Origin: Acidimicrobiia bacterium
GTDB taxonomy: Bacteria > Actinomycetota > Acidimicrobiia > Acidimicrobiales > Aldehydirespiratoraceae
NCBI GenBank assembly: GCA_022819505.1
Contig: JAJEHD010000019.1
Coordinates: 248,001-312,000, forward strand
Length of the DNA stretch: 64,000 bases
Direction: 5' to 3'
In this document: positions 35,040 to 43,337 of the stretch, one piece after another
How positions within the stretch are numbered: position 1 is the first letter of the stretch
How the letters are laid out: each line of letters begins with the position of its first letter
Notes under the pieces: model-generated
Database searches by the model: none
Told to the model about the DNA's origin: nothing
The model's input: the letters and a program-made list of their open reading frames with translations, nothing else
Translations under genes and position numbers: made by a program

Positions 35040-36317
35040 ATGGACCCGAGCGAGGCGGCCCCGCTCGCCAACGCCGATGACATCGAGGATGCCCCGATAG
35101 AGGACGCCGAGATAGTCGAACGCTCCGGGGCAGCATCCGATCCTGGCCCCGGCCGGCCCGGCGCCCGCGAGCCGCTGTCGGTGGGCCTGGTGTTCAGCGG
35201 GGGCGGCGCGGCGGCGGAGGCGTGGCACGCGGGCGTGGTCCGGGCGCTGCAGGCGGTGACCGGTTGGGACGCTCGCCGCGCCGACCTGATCCTGGGAACC
35301 TCGGCCGGCGCCATAACGGGCCTCTGCCTGAGGGCCGGCATCCCACCGGCGGACCTCTATGCGCATCGCCGCGGCGAGCCCGTCAGCGAGGAGGGGCAAG
35401 CCATCATCGACCGGGTGGTCACCCCCTACCGCGAGGGCCGCAGCGAACGGGACTGGAACGAGCAGGGACCGCAGTCGCCGACCCTCGCCGCGAGGGCCTT
35501 GTGGCCCCCCTGGCAGACCCGTCCCCTGCATGCGGCCGTCGGCCTGCTGCCGCGAGGCACCCGGACCACCGAGGCCCTCCAGCAGCGAATGGCCGAGCTG
35601 CATCCCGAGCCGTGGCCCGCCCAGCCGTTCTGGGTGACCGCCGTGCGGCTGTCGGACGGCGAGCGAGTGGTGTTCGGGCGCGACGACATCGGTGCCACAG
35701 CGGCAGAGGCGGTGCGGGCCAGCTGCGCGGTCCCGGTGATGTTCGAACCGGTCGCGGTGGACGGGCGGCGATACGTCGACGGCGGCGTGCACTCCTACAC
35801 CAACGCCGACCTGATGGGGCCGCCGGCCTTCGACCTGGTGGTGGTGTCGTCGCCGATGAGCGGCGCGGCGGGATGGTCGTCGGTCCGGGGCTCGCTGTCG
35901 GATGCCTGGACCAAGGCGCGCGACTCTGTGGGGCTGGGCGACTCCCAGCCGGCGGCATCGGACCGCGCCTGGTGGTCGGAGGCGTTGGAACTGGCCTGGT
36001 CCGACGGCCGGGCCTTCCGGGCGGCCCGGCGGCAGTGGGTGGATGACAAGCTGCGCGAGGAGGTGGAAGGGCTCCGCCGCAGAGGCGTCTCTGTGCTGGT
36101 GGTGGAACCCGACGCCGACGGGGTGGAGTTGGTGGACACCGGCAACGACGCGGAGGTCGACCGCACCGGCCACGCCGGCGAGGAGGCCGACCGCGGCCAT
36201 CCGGCGCAGGTCTGGCGATCCGAATTGGCCACCGACGCCGACCGGGCCGTCCGCCGCATCCTGTCCGACCGGATCGGTCTGCGCTTCGCCCGCGTGCTGC
36301 GCCGGGCCGCGGGCTGA
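35040..36317 (+). CDS. Patatin-like phospholipase family protein
   Basis: 425 residues. The patatin fold has a Ser-Asp catalytic dyad: the nucleophile elbow GTSAG (LILGTSAGAITGL), the oxyanion glycine loop VFSGGGAAAEAWHAG and the Asp in YVDGGVHSYTNADL. Such proteins hydrolyse acyl lipids. There is no signal peptide and the first ~45 residues are acidic and disordered. The ATG lies just after an AT-rich stretch (TTGATTTTATC...TATCC), which may hold the promoter. It is divergent from helD, with hemE 29 bases downstream. Confidence 0.85.
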   Translation: MDPSEAAPLANADDIEDAPIEDAEIVERSGAASDPGPGRPGAREPLSVGLVFSGGGAAAEAWHAGVVRALQAVTGWDARRADLILGTSAGAITGLCLRAGIPPADLYAHRRGEPVSEEGQAIIDRVVTPYREGRSERDWNEQGPQSPTLAARALWPPWQTRPLHAAVGLLPRGTRTTEALQQRMAELHPEPWPAQPFWVTAVRLSDGERVVFGRDDIGATAAEAVRASCAVPVMFEPVAVDGRRYVDGGVHSYTNADLMGPPAFDLVVVSSPMSGAAGWSSVRGSLSDAWTKARDSVGLGDSQPAASDRAWWSEALELAWSDGRAFRAARRQWVDDKLREEVEGLRRRGVSVLVVEPDADGVELVDTGNDAEVDRTGHAGEEADRGHPAQVWRSELATDADRAVRRILSDRIGLRFARVLRRAAG

Positions 36318-36346
36318 TCGGCGCCTCACGCCACGGCAGCGACACG

Positions 36347-37411
36347 ATGAGCAGCCGACGGTTCGAGGGCAGCGACTTCGTGCGGGCCTGCCGCGGCCAG
36401 CCCCACGGGCGCGTGCCGGTGTGGTTCATGCGCCAGGCCGGCCGGTCCCTGCCGGAGTACCGAGCCGTGCGGGGTGACGGCTCGATCCTCGACGCCATCG
36501 CCGACCCCGACCGGGCCGCGGAGATCACTATGCAGCCGGTGCGTCGCTACGGCGTCGATGCAGCCATCCTCTTCAGCGACATCGTGGTACCGGTCCATGC
36601 CGCCGGCTTCGGCGTGGACGTCGTGCCCGGCACGGGTCCGGTCGTGGAGCGTCCCTTCGAGGCCCGGCGCGACCTCGACCGCCTGCGCCCCCTGGACCCG
36701 GGAACTGACACGCCGTATGTGATCGAGACCGTGCGCCGGGCCGTCGATGCCCTCGACGTGCCCCTGATCGGATTCGCGGGCGCGCCGTTCACGGTGGCGT
36801 CCTACCTGGTGGAGGGCGGGCCGTCCCGCCACCACGAGCGGACCAAGGCGTTGATGCTGGGGGACGAGGCGCTGTGGCACGACCTAATGGATCGCCTCGC
36901 CGACCTCGCCATCGTCTCGCTGCTGTCGCAAGTGGAGGCGGGGGCGGCCGCGGTGCAGCTGTTCGACAGCTGGGCGGGGGCCCTGTCTCCCGAGCAGTAC
37001 CGCCGCGGGGTGGCCCCCCACTCGGCCCGGGTACTGGAGGCGGTTGGCAGCACAGGAGCGCCGCGGATCCATTTCGGGGTGGGTACCGGTGAGTTGCTCG
37101 ACCAGATGGGCGGGTGCGGCGCCGAGGTGGTTGGGGTGGACTTCCGGGTGCCCATCGACGAGGCCCGCCGCCGGGTGGGTCCGGGCCGGGCACTGCAGGG
37201 CAACCTGGATCCCGCGGTGGTGCTGGCCGGCGAGCCCGCGGCCTGCGAGGCCGCCCGGGCTGTGCTGGCCGCCAACGGCGGCCATCCCGGCTTCGTGTTC
37301 AACCTCGGCCACGGGGTCCTGCCGAGCAGCGATCCCGACGTGCTGGCCCGCGTGGTGCGACTGGTGCACGACGAGGGTGAGGTGCGACCCCCTCACTCCG
37401 AACCGGGATGA
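36347..37411 (+). CDS. hemE: Uroporphyrinogen decarboxylase
   Basis: Decarboxylates the four acetate side chains of uroporphyrinogen III to give coproporphyrinogen III in heme biosynthesis. 354 residues, the normal size. The hallmark VWFMRQAGRSLPEYR is near the N-terminus, and FSDIVVPVHAAG, GFAGAPFTVASY and QLFDSWAGALSP follow in the expected order. The stop overlaps the start of the oxidase gene (ATGA), so the two are translationally coupled. Confidence 0.95.
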   Translation: MSSRRFEGSDFVRACRGQPHGRVPVWFMRQAGRSLPEYRAVRGDGSILDAIADPDRAAEITMQPVRRYGVDAAILFSDIVVPVHAAGFGVDVVPGTGPVVERPFEARRDLDRLRPLDPGTDTPYVIETVRRAVDALDVPLIGFAGAPFTVASYLVEGGPSRHHERTKALMLGDEALWHDLMDRLADLAIVSLLSQVEAGAAAVQLFDSWAGALSPEQYRRGVAPHSARVLEAVGSTGAPRIHFGVGTGELLDQMGGCGAEVVGVDFRVPIDEARRRVGPGRALQGNLDPAVVLAGEPAACEAARAVLAANGGHPGFVFNLGHGVLPSSDPDVLARVVRLVHDEGEVRPPHSEPG

Positions 37412-38838
37412 CCGGCCCGATGGCGGCGGGGACGGGCCGGGTCGCGGTGATCGGCGGCGGGATCGCCGGTCTGGCCGCGGCTTACGAACTCAAGTGCAAC
37501 GGCGTCGAGGCGGTGGTGCTGGAGGCCGGTGATCGCCTAGGCGGCAGCATCGACGAATCGAGCGTCGGCGGCCTCACCGTGGATTCGGGCCCCGACGGGT
37601 TCGTGGCCCGGGACCCGGCCGCGGCCGAGCTGTGCCGCCGGATCGGGCTGGGCGCCGAGCTGGTGACCCCCGCCTCGAGCGGCGCCTACGTGTTCGGTGA
37701 CACCGAACTGCTGCGGTTCCCGGACCGGTCGGTGCTGGGCGTCCCGTGGACGGCGAACGCGCTGGAGGGCACCGGGATCGTCTCGGAGGCGGGCGCAGAG
37801 ACGCTGCGCCGCGGGCTGGCCCGCGACGCCGAGCCGCTGGCCGGCGACGCCACGGTCGGCGAGGTGCTGCGGCCCCGGGTCGGCGATGAGGTGTTCGAGC
37901 GGCTCGTCGACCCACTGCTGGGCGGGATCAACGCAGGATCGGCCGATCGGATGAGCATCGAGGCGTGCGCGCCGCCCCTGCACGAGGCTGCCCGCCGGGG
38001 GGGACCTCTCGGAACCGCCCTCCAGCAGGTCGCAGCCCGCCGGAACGGCGACGGCGCCGCCGGGTCGCCGGTGTTCCAGAGCGTGCGGGGCGGTGTCGCC
38101 CGCATGGTCGACGCGCTCGCCGCCGAGCTGGGTGACGCAGTGAGCCTCTCCACCCCGGTGCAGCACGTGACCCCGGCGGCGGGGGCAGGCGGCGGCCCGC
38201 GCTGGAAGGTAGCCACGCCGAGGGGATCCCTTGACGCCGGCGGGGTGATCGCGGCCTGCCCCGCGTGGGAGTCGGCCCGCCTGCTCGACCATCTCGCCCC
38301 CGACGCGGCCGGCGTCCTCGGCGACATCGAGTACGCCGACGTTGCCCTCGCCACGTTCGTGGTCTCCACCGAGCACCTCGCTCGACCCCTCGACGCCAGC
38401 GGCTTCCTGGTACCCCGCAGCGCGGGCCTGCTGACCACGGCGTGTTCGTGGTCATCCTCCAAATGGCTGCACTACGCCCGGGCCGGCCTGGCCGTGCTGC
38501 GGGTATCGGCCGGCCGCACCGACGACCGGAGGTGGATGGACCTCGACCCCGACGATCTGGTGTCCACGCTCGCAGGCGAGCTCGCTGAGACAGGCGTAGT
38601 GGGCCGCGATGCCGTGACCCGAGGCTGTCTGGAAGCCCGGCTCAGGCCGTGGAGGCGGTCCCTGCCGCAGTACCGGCCCGGCCATCTGGACCGGGTGTCG
38701 AGGGTGGAGGCCTGCCTGGCCAGCGAGACGCCCGGCCTCGTGGCGGCCGGGGCCGCGCTTCGCGGGGTGGGACTGCCGGCGTGCATCCGCAGCGGGCAGC
38801 ACGCCGCCGCGACCGTGGCGAGGCTCCTGCTGTTATAA
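37408..38838 (+). CDS. hemY: Coproporphyrinogen III/protoporphyrinogen oxidase (HemY type)
   Basis: FAD-dependent oxidase, 476 residues. Its dinucleotide motif VIGGGIAGLAAAYEL starts near residue 10, DSGPDGFVARDP follows, and the C-terminal FAD segment reads LVAAGAALRGVGLPACIRSGQHAA. In actinobacteria this enzyme oxidises coproporphyrinogen III to coproporphyrin III. The hemE-hemY order is common there, usually with hemQ and hemH close by. Neither is present here. Confidence 0.92.
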   Translation: MTGPMAAGTGRVAVIGGGIAGLAAAYELKCNGVEAVVLEAGDRLGGSIDESSVGGLTVDSGPDGFVARDPAAAELCRRIGLGAELVTPASSGAYVFGDTELLRFPDRSVLGVPWTANALEGTGIVSEAGAETLRRGLARDAEPLAGDATVGEVLRPRVGDEVFERLVDPLLGGINAGSADRMSIEACAPPLHEAARRGGPLGTALQQVAARRNGDGAAGSPVFQSVRGGVARMVDALAAELGDAVSLSTPVQHVTPAAGAGGGPRWKVATPRGSLDAGGVIAACPAWESARLLDHLAPDAAGVLGDIEYADVALATFVVSTEHLARPLDASGFLVPRSAGLLTTACSWSSSKWLHYARAGLAVLRVSAGRTDDRRWMDLDPDDLVSTLAGELAETGVVGRDAVTRGCLEARLRPWRRSLPQYRPGHLDRVSRVEACLASETPGLVAAGAALRGVGLPACIRSGQHAAATVARLLLL

Positions 38839-38846
38839 ACGAGCCG

Positions 38847-39632
38847 ATGGTGAACCCGACCCCCGACCCCGACGAAGTCGAGCAGGTGCTGACACCGCTC
38901 GTCGCGCCCGACACCGGACCGGCGCGCGAGTGGGCCGAGGCCAGCCCGCCGCTGGTCACCGTCCATCCCGACGAGCTTCCCGAAGGCGACAGCCACCTCA
39001 GCGTCACCCGCACCTTCTGCTTCGCCGACCTGTGCGGATTCACCGCCTACACCCGCTCCCATGGACCGCACGAGGCGGTGGCGATGCTCGGGGACTTTCG
39101 CAGGATCACCCGCAGCGTCGCGGCCAAGCGGGGCGTCAGGGTGGCGAAGTGGCTGGGCGACGGCGCGATGCTGGTGTCCACCAGCGCCACCGCCGCGCTG
39201 TCTCTGGCAGCCCACCTCATCCACTACTTCTCCGGCCGCGGCATGCAGGTCCGTGTGGGCGCAGCCACCGGCGAGGCCCTGCTCTTCGAGGGCGACGACT
39301 ACGTCGGCGAGCCTGTGAACCTGGCCGCGAAGCTGTGCGCAGCCGCCCCCGCCGGCGAGATATACACCGTCACCGACATTGTCAGCCTGCCCGACTGGGT
39401 GACCTGCATCGGTGACGTGACCGTGCGGATCCGCGGCGTCGGCCCCGTCTCGGGCGTCCACCGGCTCATGCCTTCGGGGCTCGTCGACGAGCGGGGTGGC
39501 GAGTTGGGCAGGCTCAGCGACGAGCTGAGCGAACTCACCCTCGAGCTCAGCGCGGAACTCAACGAGCTCAGCAACGAACTGAGCGAGTTCGGGTCGGGAG
39601 GCGACGAACCGTGGGCGCCCCCCGCTGAGTGA
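38847..39632 (+). CDS. Class III nucleotide cyclase domain protein with heptad-like C-terminal tail
   Basis: 261 residues with one class III cyclase homology domain (about 55-215). Metal-binding Asp residues are seen in FCFADLCGFTAYT and WLGDGAMLV, and DDYVGEPVNLAAKL holds the transition-state Asn. The Arg that usually follows at Asn+4 is Lys here. The last ~40 residues repeat an ELS/NEL pattern (RLSDELSELTLELSAELN and on) that looks like a short coiled coil, encoded by recurring GAGCTCAGC units. There is no membrane segment. The ATG at 38847 was chosen because the frame upstream lies inside hemY. It may make cAMP or be a non-catalytic relative. Confidence 0.75.
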   Translation: MVNPTPDPDEVEQVLTPLVAPDTGPAREWAEASPPLVTVHPDELPEGDSHLSVTRTFCFADLCGFTAYTRSHGPHEAVAMLGDFRRITRSVAAKRGVRVAKWLGDGAMLVSTSATAALSLAAHLIHYFSGRGMQVRVGAATGEALLFEGDDYVGEPVNLAAKLCAAAPAGEIYTVTDIVSLPDWVTCIGDVTVRIRGVGPVSGVHRLMPSGLVDERGGELGRLSDELSELTLELSAELNELSNELSEFGSGGDEPWAPPAE

Positions 39633-39671
39633 GCGCCGACCGACGCCCCGACTGGCGAGAGACTGAGCACC

Positions 39672-41249
39672 GTGGCGGCGCAGGCGCAGCAGGGCCGGGA
39701 TCCGGGCCGTGAGAGCGCTTCGCTGCTGAGGTTGGGCCCGCCCTGGGTCCGCGGCGTCCTGGCCGGGGTGCTGCTGGCCGGGTCGCTGCCGCCGTGGGGG
39801 TTCTGGCCGCTGGCCTTCGCCGGCATGGCTCTGTGGGTCGAGCTGCTGGCCGGCACCAACTTCTGGCAGCGGGCCGGGCGGTCGGCGCTGGTGAGCGTCA
39901 GCTGGCTGGGCCCGGCCACCGTCTGGATGATCGACCTCACCCTGGTGGGCTGGCCCCTGGCGGTGATCGGCTTCGCCGCCATGCACGCGGCGGCCGGCGC
40001 GCTGGTGCCGCCCGACCACCGTCGCCGGACCGCGTTCTGCGCTGCGCTGGTGCTGGCCGAGCTGCTCCGCTGGACGTGGCCCTTCGGTGGCGTGCCGCTG
40101 GCCACGATGGCGATGGGCCAGGTGTCGAGTCCGCTGGGCGCCGCGGCCCGGATCGGCGGGCCGCTCCTGCTGACCGCGCTGACGGCGGTGGCAGGGGTGA
40201 CGCTGGCCGCGGTCCTGTCCGGGAGCCTGAGGCCCGCGGCGGTCGGTGCCGCCGTGCTGGTGGCCGCGGGGCTCGCCGGAACGGCCGCCCCCGGCGCCGG
40301 GCCGGTCACCGACGGCGACGGCGACGGCGCCCGCATTACCGTGGCCGCGGTGCAGGGCGGCGGGCCCCAGAACACCAGGGCCGACATCTGCGAGCAGCGG
40401 GCCGTGTTCGAGCGCCACCTGAACACCACCTCCGAGCAGGTGTCGGCACCGGTGGACCTGGTGCTGTGGCCCGAGGATGTCGTTCACCCCAGCCCGGACG
40501 CCGCCATCACGCCGGCGCGCTGCGAACAGCCGCTGCTCACCGACCGGGAGGCCCGGACCAGGCTGTCGGAGTTGGCCCAAGGGCTGGACACCGTGCTGCT
40601 GGCCGGCTTCTTCGAGCGCAGCCCCGACGGCCAGGCCAACCTCAACTACTCGCTCGTCTACCTTCCCGACGGCACGGAGGGCGACCGCTACGACAAGGTC
40701 CAGCGGGTCCCCTTCGGCGAGTACGTCCCCCTGCGCTCCACCGCGGAGCGGTTCAGCGAAGAGCTGCCGCCCCGCGACCTGCGAGCCGGGCCCTCCGACG
40801 AGCCCGCCGCCGTGGAGACGCCGCTGGGCCCGCTGGCCGTGTCCATCTCGTGGGAGATCTTCTTCGATCACCGGGCCCGCAGCGGGGTGGGCGACGGCGA
40901 CGGCCTGATCGTGCTCAATCCCACCAACGGTTCCAGCTACTGGCTGACCGTTGTCCAATCCCAGCAGATCGCCTCCAGCCGTCTCCGGGCCATCGAGACG
41001 GACCGCTGGGTGGTGCAGGCCTCGCCGACCGGCTTCTCCGCAGTCATCGACCCGGACGGCAACGTGATCGAGCGGACCGGGGTGTCCGAGAGCAGGGTCA
41101 TCCAGACGACCGTGGAACTGCGCCACGGCGATACGCTCGCGGTCCGGCTGGGGGCGTGGCCCGTGGCTCTAGCCTCGGTCCTGACGCTCTCGCTGGCGCT
41201 CGGCCTCGGCCGCGTGTTCAAACGTTCCAGGCCCGGGAGAAAGTCGTAG
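39672..41249 (+). CDS. lnt: Apolipoprotein N-acyltransferase homologue with Ser at the catalytic Cys position
   Basis: 525 residues: an N-terminal membrane domain of about six to eight helices, then a nitrilase-like extracytoplasmic domain (about 220-480) and a C-terminal helix. Lnt transfers the third acyl chain to lipoproteins using a Glu-Lys-Cys triad. E268 (VLWPEDVV) and K342 (RYDKVQRVPFGEYVP) are present. The residue in the ICxE motif is Ser (S393, AVSISWEIFF). The following NPTNGSSYWL...LRAIETDRWVVQASPTG is well conserved. The enzyme may be inactive, use Ser, or act on another substrate. It starts at GTG and is followed after four bases by the glycosyltransferase. Confidence 0.8.
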   Translation: MAAQAQQGRDPGRESASLLRLGPPWVRGVLAGVLLAGSLPPWGFWPLAFAGMALWVELLAGTNFWQRAGRSALVSVSWLGPATVWMIDLTLVGWPLAVIGFAAMHAAAGALVPPDHRRRTAFCAALVLAELLRWTWPFGGVPLATMAMGQVSSPLGAAARIGGPLLLTALTAVAGVTLAAVLSGSLRPAAVGAAVLVAAGLAGTAAPGAGPVTDGDGDGARITVAAVQGGGPQNTRADICEQRAVFERHLNTTSEQVSAPVDLVLWPEDVVHPSPDAAITPARCEQPLLTDREARTRLSELAQGLDTVLLAGFFERSPDGQANLNYSLVYLPDGTEGDRYDKVQRVPFGEYVPLRSTAERFSEELPPRDLRAGPSDEPAAVETPLGPLAVSISWEIFFDHRARSGVGDGDGLIVLNPTNGSSYWLTVVQSQQIASSRLRAIETDRWVVQASPTGFSAVIDPDGNVIERTGVSESRVIQTTVELRHGDTLAVRLGAWPVALASVLTLSLALGLGRVFKRSRPGRKS

Positions 41250-41253
41250 CGCG

Positions 41254-42558
41254 ATGCCCGCAGCAGCGGACCAGCCCGCACCCCTGCGCGTGGCCATGCT
41301 CTCCTACCGCGGGAAGCCGCACGTGGGCGGGCAGGGCGTGTACGTGAGCCGCCTGTCGGCGGCCCTTGCCGACCTGGGCCACCACGTCACCGTGCTCGGC
41401 GGCCCGCCGTACCCCGAACTCGATCCGAGGGTCCCGCTCGTGAAGCTGGGAGGGCTCGACATCTGGGCCCCGCCGCACCCCATGCGCAAGCCCAGGGCGT
41501 GGGAGCTGAAGGACTGGATCGACGTGGCCGAGCACGTGTCGTTCGTGACCGGCAACTTCAGCGAGCCGATGGCGTTCAGCCTGCGGGCCTGGCGGCACCT
41601 GCGCCTGCGCCGGAGCGAGTTCGACATTGTCCACGACAACCAGACCCTCGGTTGGGGGATCCTGGCCATGCAGCGCCAGGGCTGGCCGCTGCTGGAGACC
41701 ATCCACCACCCGATCACCGTGGACCGCCGCCTGGAGCTGGCCCACACCCGCACCCTGAGGGAGCAGATCGGCAAGCGCCGCTGGTACGCGTTCACCAAGA
41801 TGCAGACCCAGGTGGCCAAACGCCTGCCCAGAGTGCTCACCGTGTCGGAGTCGTCCAAGCGAGACATCGTCCAGGACCACGGCGTGGCGCCGGAGCGGAT
41901 CCACGTGGTGCCGGTCGGGGTCGATCCCGAGCTGTTCTCACCCAGGCCCGAAGTCGGCCGGGTGCCGGGGCGGCTGATCACCACCGCCAGCGCCGACGTG
42001 ACCATGAAGGGGCTGAGCTTCCTGCTGGAGGCGGTGGCCAAGCTGCGCACCGAGCGTCATCTCGAGCTGACGATCATCGGCCGGGCCAAGTCCGACTCCG
42101 CCGCCAGCCGGGCCATCTCGGAGCTGGGGCTGGCCGGCGCGGTCACGTTCGTGTCGGGGGTGCCCGACGACCGCATCGTGGAGCTCTACGCCGAGGCGGA
42201 ACTGGCCGTGGTGCCCTCGCTGTACGAGGGTTTCTCGCTGCCCGCCATCGAAGCCATGTCGTGCGGGGTGCCGCTGGTGGCCACCACCGGCGGGGCGCTG
42301 CCCGAGGTGGCCGGCACCCACGGCGAGACGTGCTTCCTGACCGAGCCCGGCGACGCCGAGGCGCTGGCCGCTGTGCTGCGGGAGGCGCTGGACGATCCCG
42401 ATGCCCGGGCCCGGGTGGGCGAGGCCGGTCGCCGGCGGGTGATCAACCAGTGGTCCTGGCGCCACACCGCCGAGCGGACCGTCGAGCAGTACCGCGCTGT
42501 GCTGGAGGACGCGGCCCGGTCTGAGGCGGCGGCGCGGGCCGAGGCGGCGGGGCGCTGA
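41254..42558 (+). CDS. Glycosyltransferase family 4
   Basis: 434 residues with the GT-B fold. The N-terminal acceptor domain begins RVAMLSYRGKPHVGGQGVYVSRLS. The C-terminal nucleotide-sugar domain has the EX7E signature in SLYEGFSLPAIEAMSCGVPLVAT, and VVPVGVDPELFSP joins the lobes. It transfers a sugar, retaining configuration, to an unknown acceptor. The stop overlaps the methyltransferase start (TGATG), and that gene in turn overlaps the six-hairpin gene, so the three act together, probably in cell-envelope or glycolipid biosynthesis. Confidence 0.88.
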   Translation: MPAAADQPAPLRVAMLSYRGKPHVGGQGVYVSRLSAALADLGHHVTVLGGPPYPELDPRVPLVKLGGLDIWAPPHPMRKPRAWELKDWIDVAEHVSFVTGNFSEPMAFSLRAWRHLRLRRSEFDIVHDNQTLGWGILAMQRQGWPLLETIHHPITVDRRLELAHTRTLREQIGKRRWYAFTKMQTQVAKRLPRVLTVSESSKRDIVQDHGVAPERIHVVPVGVDPELFSPRPEVGRVPGRLITTASADVTMKGLSFLLEAVAKLRTERHLELTIIGRAKSDSAASRAISELGLAGAVTFVSGVPDDRIVELYAEAELAVVPSLYEGFSLPAIEAMSCGVPLVATTGGALPEVAGTHGETCFLTEPGDAEALAAVLREALDDPDARARVGEAGRRRVINQWSWRHTAERTVEQYRAVLEDAARSEAAARAEAAGR

Positions 42559-43337
42559 TGCTCACCGTCGACTACGGCCGGCTCGATGTGCACGCCGGCG
42601 AGCGCGTGCTGGACTTGGGCTGCGGCTTCGGACGCCACTCCTACGAGGCGCTCAAGCGGGGCGCCGAGGTAGTGGCCTGCGACCTTGCCCGCCCGGAGGT
42701 CGAGCAGGTCCGGGACCTGGCCCGGCTGCTGGTGGCCTCCGGCGAGGTGGACGAGTCGGTGATGGCCGCGCCCGTGCAGGGCAACGCCCTGGGGCTGCCC
42801 TTCGACGACGACTCGTTCGACCGGGTGATCGCCTCCGAGGTGCTGGAGCACATCGGCGACGACGAGTCGGCCTTCGCCGAGCTGGCCAGGGTCCTGCGCC
42901 CGGGAGGCCGGCTGGCGGTGACCATCCCTTCGTGGCTGGCCGAGACCGTGTGCTGGAAGCTGTCGAGCGACTACCACGCGCCGGCCGTGCCCGGCGGCCA
43001 TGTGCGGATCTACCGGCTTCGCGAGATCCGGCGCAAGCTCACCGCCGCGGGGCTTCAGCCGGGCAGCTCGCACCGGGCTCACGCCCTCCACAGCCCGTAC
43101 TGGTGGCTGCGCTGCGCGGTAGGCCCGAACCGGGAGGTCAACGAGCACCGGCTGGTCGGCGCCTACCACCGGCTGCTCGAATGGGACATTGTGAAGCAGC
43201 CCTTCGTCACCGCGGCCGCGGAGCGGCTGCTCAACCCGCTGCTGGGCAAGAGCCTGGTCGTGTACGCAGACAAGCCCGTCCGGGTGCCGGGATCGCCGCG
43301 GGCCCGCCAGAGCGAGGACATGGCCCATGCCGCCTGA
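42558..43337 (+). CDS. Class I SAM-dependent methyltransferase
   Basis: 259 residues. The SAM-binding motif I is VLDLGCGFGRHSYEALKRGAEVVACD, with later motifs LPFDDDSFDRVIASEVLEHI and LRPGGRLAVTIPSW. The target is unknown. The gene overlaps both neighbours (the glycosyltransferase upstream, the six-hairpin protein downstream), so its substrate is probably the same lipid or glycan. Confidence 0.86.
   Translation: MLTVDYGRLDVHAGERVLDLGCGFGRHSYEALKRGAEVVACDLARPEVEQVRDLARLLVASGEVDESVMAAPVQGNALGLPFDDDSFDRVIASEVLEHIGDDESAFAELARVLRPGGRLAVTIPSWLAETVCWKLSSDYHAPAVPGGHVRIYRLREIRRKLTAAGLQPGSSHRAHALHSPYWWLRCAVGPNREVNEHRLVGAYHRLLEWDIVKQPFVTAAAERLLNPLLGKSLVVYADKPVRVPGSPRARQSEDMAHAA

Noticed and set aside
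36347..38838. A complete coproporphyrin-dependent heme operon
   Set aside because: Only hemE and hemY are present. hemQ and hemH were looked for next to them and not found.
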